Below the pieces are notes generated by a model, which was not told the origin of the DNA, did not search any database, and saw only the letters and a list, made by a program, of their open reading frames with translations. A stretch of DNA of 64,000 bases, from assembly GCF_000835495.1 (NCBI RefSeq), contig NW_015622549.1, forward strand, positions 124,001-188,000. Reading direction: 5' to 3'. Below, one piece after another: positions 53,086 to 62,196 of the stretch (positions are counted from its first letter, which is position 1; the number at the start of each line of letters is the position of its first letter). The position numbers and the translations under genes are program-made. This DNA comes from Cladophialophora immunda. Taxonomy: Eukaryota; Ascomycota; Eurotiomycetes; Chaetothyriales; Herpotrichiellaceae.

Positions 53086-53493
53086 TTATGACCTTGACTG
53101 AGGAATATCCACATCCAATTCTCCCATCACCTGAAGAACAACGCCCAATGACTCCATGAAGCCATTCACAGCGACTCGGAGCATGCGATTGGTAATTGCG
53201 TTATACTGGGTACGAAGAACCGTTTTGTGGGCGTCTTGTAATCCATCGTCACCCAATACTATATGACCATTGACAGCCCCCGGGGTGACCAAAGTGAACT
53301 CTCGACGAACCAGCGGGGACAACTCAGCATCGACTTGTAGAGCGCGCATGGCGATGGAGGCGAGGCGATGGTTTAGGAGAGGGATATGGATGACTCTGCC
53401 AGGGAGTGTCAGTGCTTGCACAAAAGGACCGGGAAGGGACATCGCGACGCACAATGAGCATGGAAAGTCGGACTGCGAAGTGTCCAAAGCCAT
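53086..53493 (-). CDS. pcc1: EKC/KEOPS complex subunit Pcc1
   Basis: Two exons, 53493-53453 and 53395-53086, around a 57-nt intron with GTGCGT donor and CTGAC branch, give 116 aa. The join produces FPCSL-VIHIPLLNHRLASI, the expected first strand of Pcc1. AMRALQVDAELSPLVRREF and MLRVAVNGFMESLGVVLQVM complete the small alpha/beta fold. Pcc1 is the dimerisation subunit of KEOPS, which makes the t6A modification at position 37 of ANN-decoding tRNAs and affects telomeres and transcription. The intron is stop-free and a multiple of three, so an unspliced form stays in frame but disrupts the first strand. Confidence 0.87.
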   Translation of the reverse strand: MALDTSQSDFPCSLCVAMSLPGPFVQALTLPGRVIHIPLLNHRLASIAMRALQVDAELSPLVRREFTLVTPGAVNGHIVLGDDGLQDAHKTVLRTQYNAITNRMLRVAVNGFMESLGVVLQVMGELDVDIPQSRS

Positions 53494-54143
53494 GTCGACT
53501 GAGATCGAAAAAGGGCCCTGCGATGCATCTGGCGAGGCTGAGCAGCCCGAGACAGTCCAGCCAGTTTGAGCGAGGCTGAAGATCAGCCAGACATCACTCA
53601 GGGAGTTATTGAATCGATGTGTGGGTGCGGGTACATACCAAGGTAGGAATGGCTGCTGCTATGGCGAAGTACGAGTTGCGGTGATGTGTGGGTGAAGGAA
53701 GATCCTTTTTGAAACCCGATAAGCGGTTGCTGGGAAACCATGATGCAGGGGCGCAAAGTAAACATGACGACGGGGACCTTGGAACCTTGGGGCTGCGACC
53801 CCTTCCCCGTTTCATTCATTACCCATACGTGCCCGGATTTCGCATCTCTCAAATACATCGCCATTGCTTCCTCTTACCAAGCACCACATCTTTACCCTCT
53901 GTCGCCCTCTTCGTCTACATCCCATCGCATTCACGCTGCTTAGCTGTATCTTTGCTACGACCTTTGCGTCGTGATATGCTGCAAAGTTAGAGACATTCCT
54001 ATCTTCCCAGAACTGTTGACAGCGTCTCCTCTTTCGGGCATCGAGCGCCCAAGCTTGTCTACGCTTGCCATCTGCGACACTGAATACCTGTGCGAAATCC
54101 AATCATTCCGTTGACGGCGATCCCTTCTCAGCTGTGAGCAGTG
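53494..54143. other. Divergent promoter region, pcc1 and cdc14
   Basis: A 650-nt head-to-head spacer; no clear motif or gene is seen. Confidence 0.5.
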
Positions 54144-56229
54144 ATGGCGCCCTCGCTGGTGCATCCTGCCAGTTACGGCCAGGTCATCGAATACATCCAA
54201 GGTAAATACACCTGAAACAAAACAATGCCCCTCATTGCGATGCGCATCATTGACATTTCTCTCCACCACAGATCGCCTCTACCTCGCGTCCTACACTCAA
54301 GCACCCAACGAGCATACTCCTTTCCCGTATCCCGCGCAGGCAAAGAAATCGCCGCAAAAGAAATCCTCCAAAGCGCAGTCGGGTCCCACTCTTACCGTTC
54401 TACGGCCACCTCCAGTCTACTTCACCATCGACGACACTCTTCTGTACAATGCTTTCCACGCCGACTTCGGTCCCTTGCACATTGGCCACCTCTATAGGTT
54501 CGCCGTCCAATTCCATGAAATCCTGGGTGACCCAGCGAACAACGACAAAGCCGTCGTATTTTGGAGCAGAGCTGATGCGAGGAGCCGAGCAAATGCTGCG
54601 TGTCTTGTCGCATGCTATATGGTCCTGATCCAAGCGTGGCCTCCTCATCTTGCGCTTGCGCCCATCGCCCAAGCTGATCCTCCATACATGCCCTTCAGAG
54701 ACGCAGGGTACAGTCAGGCAGACTTCATTCTCAACATCCAGGATGTTGTGTACGGCGTCTGGAAGGCCAAGGAAGAAAATTTGTGTCAGCTCAAGGAGTT
54801 CAATCTTGAAGAGTATGTGAGTCCTCTCTTTCTGAGGGATATTGCTAACATGGATAGGTACGAACGATTCGAACGAGTTGATCAGGGAGATTTCAACTGG
54901 ATTTGTCCACAATTTGTTGCCTTTGCATCTCCTCAATCTGAGCCAACAGTACCAATCCCCATCTCATCTCCGGCCTATGCGACACTGCCATCTTGCATCC
55001 CAGAAATTCAACGTGCCAGAATACCCCAACCCTTCAAGAACGTCCTTGCCCATTTCGTCCAACGTGACGTTGGTTTGGTTGTGCGACTCAACTCGGAGCT
55101 CTACTGTCCAACATATTTTACTGCTCTCGGCATTCAACACATTGATATGATCTTTGAAGATGGGACCTGTCCCGCCCTTCCCATTGTCCGAAAGTTCATC
55201 AAGCTGGCCCACGACAGCATTGCAAAGAGCAAAGCCATCGCCGTCCACTGCAAGGCCGGTCTCGGCAGAACTGGGTGCTTGATCGGAGCCTATTTGATCT
55301 ATCGCCATGGCTTCACCGCAAACGAAGTCATCTCTTTCATGCGATTCATGCGTCCTGGAATGGTGGTTGGACCACAGCAACACTGGCTGCATCTCAATCA
55401 GGGACAGTTCCGAGAATGGTATTTGGAGGATCAGTGGAAGGCAAAGATGGAGCTGAACAAACCCTCGACGCCTCGCATCATGTCGGCGAAGACACCAATG
55501 CGTCTTTCCAGCGGAGCACAGGCTGCGACTCCTGAACGATCGAGCGCCCAAAGAACTGCTCTAGGTGAAATCGATGGCAATGACGTCTCGAATGCTGGAG
55601 CTTATCAGGACGAAAACCTGCCAGCCCCAACGCCAGGTCAACCTCGAAAGTATGCTCGAATGGATCCTCGAAGCCACCCCTATGCTCGCTCGACTTCTGG
55701 CGCCATGCGCGTCAATGGCAACAAGTCTGAGAGTGAAGTTGCGACTGTCGAGACACATCGACTCAGTACCAATGGCGCGGAAAGCGAAGAGGAGCTCATT
55801 TTACAACGAGCGGCATCGCGCCGAAGTCAAAGCAAGAGCCCCGGCAGTAAAGGTAAAGCTCGCAGCGTTTCGTACACAACCACAACGACAACCATGACCA
55901 AGACCTTCGACGTAGGCGATACGATGGGCATCTACGAGGACGATGGCGACATTAATTTCCAAATAGAGGACACGAACGCCATTTGGGACGAGCTCGCTCA
56001 GGAACAAGAGAATCTCAAGCTCAGCACCATGACTGAGAAAGGCCAGAATGGAGCCGCTCGACCAAAGACTCCACGGTCTGCCAGTGGAATGGGGGCCATG
56101 GGTGTTTCAAAGACCCGGTCGCTTAGGGAGTCACCACGCCGCAATGGAGTCGAGGATAAGATGAAGGTCAGAAAGACAAGTGGACGTGTTGGCAGTGCCA
56201 GTCACGGACCAGTTGGTGTGAAGCGGTAG
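54144..56229 (+). CDS. cdc14: Cdc14-type dual-specificity protein phosphatase
   Basis: Three exons (54144-54201, 54272-54812, 54858-56229) give 656 aa. The N-terminal DSP-like A domain includes DRLYLASYT, YFTIDDTLLYNAFHADFGPL and LHIGHLYRFA. The splice joins NLEE-YERFERVDQGDFNWI. The catalytic B domain carries the signature AVHCKAGLGRTGCLIG with Cys331 as nucleophile, followed by MRFMRPGMVVGPQQHWLHL. The C-terminal 270 residues are disordered with many SP/TP sites and basic patches. Cdc14 reverses Cdk phosphorylation at mitotic exit, in cytokinesis and septation. The second intron is only 45 nt with GTATGT donor and GCTAAC branch, stop-free and in frame. Confidence 0.96.
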
Positions 56230-57004
56230 TGTTGCGAATTTCACGACCAGCTGAGCATTTCGTTATGACCAAACTGCAACGACATGGTGCTGGATAGTCA
56301 CGTACTTACTGAAGACCGACAACGGCCACAAAAGAGAGGCATCGGCGAATTATGGAGTCACTCATTCCGACAGGAGACATGTACATTCACATTTGGAGTG
56401 TTACGAATGGTGTGGTTATGGTGCAACCTCGGGCAGAGCATGAAAATATTGTGTATTCTCTTGACCGCATGAATTGGACTCAGCATGAAATGGCAATGGC
56501 GCAGACAGGAGCAACAAGGAGTGAAAGACGGGGTTTCTGGCTAGCAACGATAATGGACGGTTGGCCAGTTGATACTGTGTGATTGTGTGCGCGTCCTCTG
56601 CGACCGTCGAGCCTTGTACTTCGTGATTCAACTTGAAACCGTTATGCAAATGATATTCCTATTGTCAGAGAGAGCGAATACATTGAGAGTATGTGCACTG
56701 TACTAAGATCTTCAGACTCGGGTTACAAGCCGCTCGTAATAATTTATTTCTGCCTCCAGGGTAGGCGAACCCCAGTGGGGGCTGCTTGAAGCGATCGAAG
56801 GAGGTGGTATGCCAAGATCTGCATCCGGGAAGGGAAGGTAATGCGAATTTTCAATCCACAAACCCGAAATTTCTCTTTGTGGCCTGTGTTTCTGAAGGAG
56901 CACCGCACCCAAATTTCCTCTCACATCAACCGCTGCATCACTTCCAAAGGCGCAGGATATTGATCTCTTTGCGACCTCCGACTGCACCAAAGAGGAATAA
57001 AGAA
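56230..57004. other. Intergenic region, promoter of rpl22
   Basis: No gene is seen; short ORFs only. Confidence 0.5.
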
Positions 57005-57945
57005 ATGGCACCATCCGTGAAAGTAAGTCTCCATACCGCCGGGCTGCACGCGCGGTCAGTCAATTCGACCGATCCAACCGAATCGCTTTGCTGGTCCTCA
57101 TGTCCTCGATGGGGTGCAGTAGGCTAAGGTTTTTCTCTTCCCCCTGTTTTGGGGGAAGGTGTTTTGGAATATAGGCTCGTGGTACCGCTCAGAAGGCCGC
57201 GATGAAGGGCAAAGCTGGCGCGAAGGGTGGAAAGGTCACGAACAAGGTACGCAACATGAACACCAACACCCACATCCACACAGTCATGCATGCGCGCATG
57301 CGCATGCATTGTCAGATTTTATGCGACCAACGTTGTCCCCGTGTCAAACGATGATATGGGAACGCCTTGCTGATGTCCATGACCGGAATAGTACACGATC
57401 AACTGCTCCCAGCCCGTGTCCGACAAGATCTTCGACCTCTCCGCTTTCGAAAAGTTCCTGCACGAACGCATCAAGGTCGAAGGCCGCACTGGCAACTTGG
57501 GCGACAATGTTGCGATCAGCCAAGTCGGCGACGGCAAGATCGAGGTCATCACCCACATCCCTTTCTCCGGCCGCTATTTGAAGTACCTGTAAGGAAAAGA
57601 AAAAACGAGTCTTGCCCAACACAATCCACCCCGGCATCTTCCCCTCTGTTCATATGATCATGCAGAACAAAGGAGTGCTCGACAAATCCATGGCCTCGAA
57701 GCATGCGATGCTGTGCGCTGAAGGGAAATGGATATTGTGTGGTGCTCCTTGCACCCCTACAGACACCCATGCATTTGGAACGGTCAACGCTAACGAGAAT
57801 TGCGTGACGCTCAATTAGGACCAAGAAATTCCTCAAGAAGCAACAACTCCGGGATTGGCTCCGCGTGGTCTCGACATCCAAGGGCGTCTACGAGTTGCGT
57901 TTCTTCAACGTCGTTAACGACGAGGGTGATGAGGATGAGGATTAA
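57005..57945 (+). CDS. rpl22: 60S ribosomal protein eL22
   Basis: Four exons (57005-57022, 57193-57246, 57392-57588, 57819-57945) encode 131 aa. The 5' 18-nt exon gives MAPSVK, and a basic N-terminus follows ([18 protein letters not shown]). The core reads [60 protein letters not shown] and [20 protein letters not shown], with the acidic end NDEGDEDED. All are classic eL22 features; the protein sits near the exit tunnel on the large subunit. The introns (170, 145 and 230 nt) are long relative to the coding exons, as common in fungal ribosomal protein genes. Intron 2 contains an alternating purine-pyrimidine tract. Confidence 0.96.
57285..57309. other. Alternating purine-pyrimidine tract in rpl22 intron 2
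   Basis: Twenty-five consecutive bases alternate pyrimidine/purine, built from ATGC and GCGC units (CATGCATGCGCGCATGCGCA and on). The tract is nearly palindromic. Z-DNA or cruciform potential is inferred. Confidence 0.5.
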
Positions 57946-58347
57946 ATCAGATGACCTGATGCACAGCGAGCCGCACAAGGTATCGTCATGCTGTCAAAAT
58001 TCCCAACATCTGAGGTGGAAGGAGTCATGACAGGCCAGAGAGTGTATGCATCATTGATCGACACCTCAGACCAGGAGCATGGGCGGTGATGTCTCAATAT
58101 GCCCCTGAAGTCGAATCAGAAGGGCTCTGATATTGAGCCTGCACTTCTGCCTTGCCTCGCTCCCCGAGACGATAAAGAGAGGTCAATGGCTTCCATTTGG
58201 GCGTCATCATGTCAAGCATCGTCTCGGCAAGTCACCAATGATACTTCTCCTTGTTTCATACAGTGATAGAAAACTTCCCGCCATAGCCCAATGTCAGCAA
58301 AATAGAAACTGCAAGCCCCGTTCCTTGTGCTTGGCCAGCGATAGGTA
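57946..58347. other. Convergent intergenic region
   Basis: 3' flanks of rpl22 and the Bmt6-like gene; nothing else is seen. Confidence 0.5.
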
Positions 58348-59556
58348 TTAGCCAGTTCCTTTCCCCGGCTGTATTCGCTGATAGAGATGAATCTGATACC
58401 TCATATTCTCCAGCTCCACGGGGTACTTCAGCGGCTGCAGCTGACTCAACCTGAACCACCTGGAGTCTTCAGAGACATACATCCTCCACTTGCGGTTGCA
58501 GTCTTCTTCCTTGCCAGCAACTTCCAAAAGCGTGTGATCCAGCAACCATTTCATTGGGTACCGCCTTGTCTTGTTGTTCGCGTTCCCGTCCTCTTCTCCT
58601 CGTCCCTGGATAGCACTGGATCCAGATCCCACTTTCACTTCAGAGTAGCTCCCCGGGCTATCCACCACCAGGAGCCACGAGCCTGGCGACATGGCATCTG
58701 TAAGCGCCAGAAGAAATGCTGTCGTGCGTGCGATGGAGGCCGTGAAGAGCTCGTTTAACGTGAACATGATTGTACAGAGATCTGCCTCAGCCACGGTGTT
58801 GTTCTGCAAATCAGCCTCATCGATGGCGAGGATGTCATGCTGAGAGAATCGGACGGAGAAGTCATCACTTGTTGTGAAGGGTTTATTCGCCGCTTTGGCG
58901 CTCTCAGCTGCATAAGTTGACAACGGCGGCGGCGTGCACAGTGCGGCCTCTATTTTCGAAAGGCAAGCTGACCAGTCTGCAATATCGACAACATGAACAA
59001 CCAGTCTGCCTGATGTTAGTTGGCGTGTTCGTGCTGTGGCCGCACATGCAGCCACCTCTGCGCCTCCGCCACCTCCAATGCAAACTACGCTACAAGCGCC
59101 GGTCGCACGTGAAAGATGTGCTCCTGTCGACGACAGACTCGCGTTCGTGTCCGGAGCCGTGGTCGCAGTTTCGGCGAGCCCATCCCATACTCTTTGCAAA
59201 TCGTCGTGCAGGAAAATGCTCGTGTACCCTAGGGCACGGCTGGCACTCCACCTGAGTGCATATGCCTCAAGGTACTCTGGCTTGGCGAATGCACGAACAA
59301 AGTCACGCCGGAACAGGTGGCCTTTGACCTCCTGGATGGTGGCGTCCAACTCGACTTGGTCGTGGTTGAATGGAAATGCCCGACGAAAAGCGTCCAGAAT
59401 CAGCTGTTGCAATTCGACCGGTAAAATCAAGCCACAGGGTTCAGGACGTTGTTGCACTGTTATACCAGTGCTGCTACTCGCCCCGCCGCGACCGCGTGGT
59501 TGCGAAGTCTGACGTGTCCGACTTTCTGCGTCTTTGTGTTTCCTTGCAGGCGCCAT
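58348..59556 (-). CDS. bmt6: Bmt6-like 25S rRNA (uridine-N3) methyltransferase
   Basis: Single exon, 402 aa from ATG 59556 (an in-frame non-ATG extension reaches 59607). The disordered basic N-terminus (ARKHKDAESRTRQTSQPRGR) suits a nucleolar protein. The SAM-binding fold shows motif I as CSVVCIGGGGGAEVAA, motif II as LVVHVVDIADWSACL, and CTIMFTLNELFTAS with SPGSWLLVVDSPGSYSEV. The C-terminal block KWLLDHTLLEVA...WRMYVSEDSRWFRL and LENMRYQIHLYQR is characteristic. In yeast Bmt6 makes m3U2843 in 25S rRNA; function here follows from family resemblance. Confidence 0.82.
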   Translation of the reverse strand: MAPARKHKDAESRTRQTSQPRGRGGASSSTGITVQQRPEPCGLILPVELQQLILDAFRRAFPFNHDQVELDATIQEVKGHLFRRDFVRAFAKPEYLEAYALRWSASRALGYTSIFLHDDLQRVWDGLAETATTAPDTNASLSSTGAHLSRATGACSVVCIGGGGGAEVAACAATARTRQLTSGRLVVHVVDIADWSACLSKIEAALCTPPPLSTYAAESAKAANKPFTTSDDFSVRFSQHDILAIDEADLQNNTVAEADLCTIMFTLNELFTASIARTTAFLLALTDAMSPGSWLLVVDSPGSYSEVKVGSGSSAIQGRGEEDGNANNKTRRYPMKWLLDHTLLEVAGKEEDCNRKWRMYVSEDSRWFRLSQLQPLKYPVELENMRYQIHLYQRIQPGKGTG

Positions 59557-62196
59557 TGTATCGGTTCGTGCACCAGAGATATGGATGCTGGGAGGGCAAG
59601 GGGCCACTGATACTCGGCAGGGTTTTCGAGAAATGCTGTGCTGCCGCAGAAATCATGCACCCGTCGCACAATTCAGGCTGGCCTTCGGAGAAAAATCCGA
59701 GATTGAATGGCCCTCTTGTGTCCCCAAGACCTGCCAGATATGCTGGCATGCGGCGAGGGGACTGGCTCCTCTCCGATGTTGGGTATTCTGGATTCACGTA
59801 AAGAAAAAGAAAAAAGCCTGCCTCGATAGCGCCAACTTTTTGGGTGTCATCGGGAAGGGGGGCTGTATTTGGAAGTACGGATCGGGTTAGGCACGAGGCG
59901 ATTTTGTTGCTTGGAGGTTAAGCAGGATGAACGACGAATTATTTGACCCAGAGTGCGCCGCGCGAATAATAACGCACTCGAAGGTCCGAACGCGGTTTTC
60001 GGGCCCGCAGGAGATGCATGCAAGAGAATTTTGGTCCTCCTGCTTTGTCCCCTTTCTCATCACACAGTACATGCCCTTGCAGGATGCTTCCGTGCCTAAG
60101 GTAGCTGGGCCTACCGACCGCACATACAAACCACACTCTTCTACCAGGCGTTTGCCGAGTGGTTCGCGTTAGCTCCAAGGAAGATGTGGTTCAGGACCAT
60201 TTTTGGGATTCATTGGTTGTCAGGATTTCAGCTTTGGCGGTCAGCTTGGGCTAGCCCCAGAGTTCCCACACACATTCTGAAGTCGGTGAAGCACGAGGGC
60301 ATCTGTGTGGGGTTTCATTGATGAAGTGATGCCTTATCTGTTATCCACCAGCAACCGAGATCCTGAATGTTGTCGAGGAGACGGCATCAAGCGAGTTTCA
60401 GTGTGCGTCCTTGGGGATTTGCATCCTTTGCGAGCTTTTCCGACACCCAGAGACTTTCTGTGAACGGTGCAGGATCGTGAGCCGGTCGAGCCGATTCGAC
60501 GGCTGTACCCGGCGAAGAAGACATTGAGGTACGGGATGACTTGGCCAGTGGGAGACGACGATGGCGCATCGATGGACCTGTCCAGATGGGAAGCCTTTGT
60601 TCCCTTGTTGGCCAGTGACTTGGATCCGGGGTTGAGAGTTCCTGCATAAGCGCAGGAGCTTGGACTCCGCTCAGGAACAGGTGCGTGGTACTAGTACTCG
60701 TAGCGTGAGAAGCAGGGGCCACTCTGCTCTGGTTTTGCGCCGATCCAAGAAGATCTTTCAGCTTCCCCCAAGAAGCGAAGGGATGGAGGATCCAACTCCG
60801 GAACAAGCTGACAGCTGGCAGTTTGCGGCAGACACAAGTCCTATGCATCGCAACACTCAGTCAACATGCAGGTAGAACGACAAGTTACCCAGGACGAGAC
60901 AGCAAGGTCCGAGGCTGGAATAGCAGCGCAAGGGCCGGCAATCTCGTAAAGATTGGGCTCATTTGACGGGCCGTACGGGCAGGGGATTTCTCCTTTCATG
61001 GGCTCGTTCAAGTCTTGCCTGCCAACTCATGAAGCGGTCGACATCTAGGACAGGCGATCGAGCACACACCTCAGCATTACTATTTCGGGCAGGCGGCCAA
61101 GGTGATTGTGAAGTTGGGTATGTGGGTGTGCGTCGTGTTTCGCTCCCTCTGTGCATCTGGGGACTTCGAGGATGAAGGGCGCAGGGGGCTTTGCGGCACC
61201 ATCAGATAGACGAGCTCAGCCGCCACCTCCATACTCGTATGGAAGCCCTTGTAGAGATTTTCTCCACCAGAATAATAGATGCGTCAGACTGTTTGCGATC
61301 GTGTTACGACATTTCCAGTCTTGGGTCCTTAATGTAGCTGCATCAAACCTCATTTTCCTTGTTACCACCTAGTCAGTCTGTTGGCAGAGGAGTTCGTCCA
61401 CCATAGCCGTAAGCAAGCAAGGACCCAGGCTGGAAAGGGACTGGTAACCGGCCGCTACGGCCACTGAAGCCACCAAAAGCTCGCTTGACCAGGCCCCAAA
61501 TCTACGCCTAAGCCCAATTGTCCTCCAGCAGCCAGCCAGGGCACTTGACCTGACTGGCCTAGCGACCCAGTTTCCCGGTGGACCACCGCGCACAGTCCAA
61601 TGTGCGCAGCTGGCCACACGTAACTCACCTCCATCCCCTTCAATTCCACCACTTCCCATCTCCCATCTCCCGTCCTCTTTTCGCACCCGTACCTCATCAC
61701 ACTCTCTTCCTCCCTCACACTCTGCCCTCCCGCTCTCTCAAAGGGCCTCATCAGCCTCGTGGCTCCTGTTCGAAGGAAGATCTCTCACCGATCTTTCTTC
61801 CAGGTAGCCGTCCACTCCTTCATTTGAACAGCAGCACCAATTTCCCATCCCTTCCGTCGATCGATCTCCAATTTCAATTCAACTGCGACCCTTCGAAGTT
61901 GTGCTCGAGACTTGGTTTTCAGGTACTACCCACGACTGCACACAACTCGACGCTGAACTTCTCACTCTCTCAGATACCTTTGTACAAGTCATTCATTTCA
62001 CACGCATACTCTTGCAGCGTTAATCGCCTCCCCAACTCTCTGATGGTGGCAGTCTTTCCTTTGCAGCCAAGCAGCATCTACATCCACAACCTCCGCAGGT
62101 GTCCGGACGCCTTTGACTTTCCCTACCTTGCACCTTCCTGCTGGCCAGACCGCGCATCTTAGTATTGTTGGGTGGTTGCCCTGTCAAGATTGAGCT
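59557..62196. other. 2.6 kb intergenic region with pyrimidine-rich leader
   Basis: No supported gene. ORFs such as 60387-60848 (minus) have no recognisable domain. From about 61620 to 62190 the plus strand is C/T-rich with repeated CCATCTCCC-type words and probably forms a long promoter or 5' UTR for the next gene. Confidence 0.45.

Noticed and set aside
60387..60848. 153-aa minus-strand ORF
   Set aside because: No domain, biased composition, and no supporting promoter or splice context.
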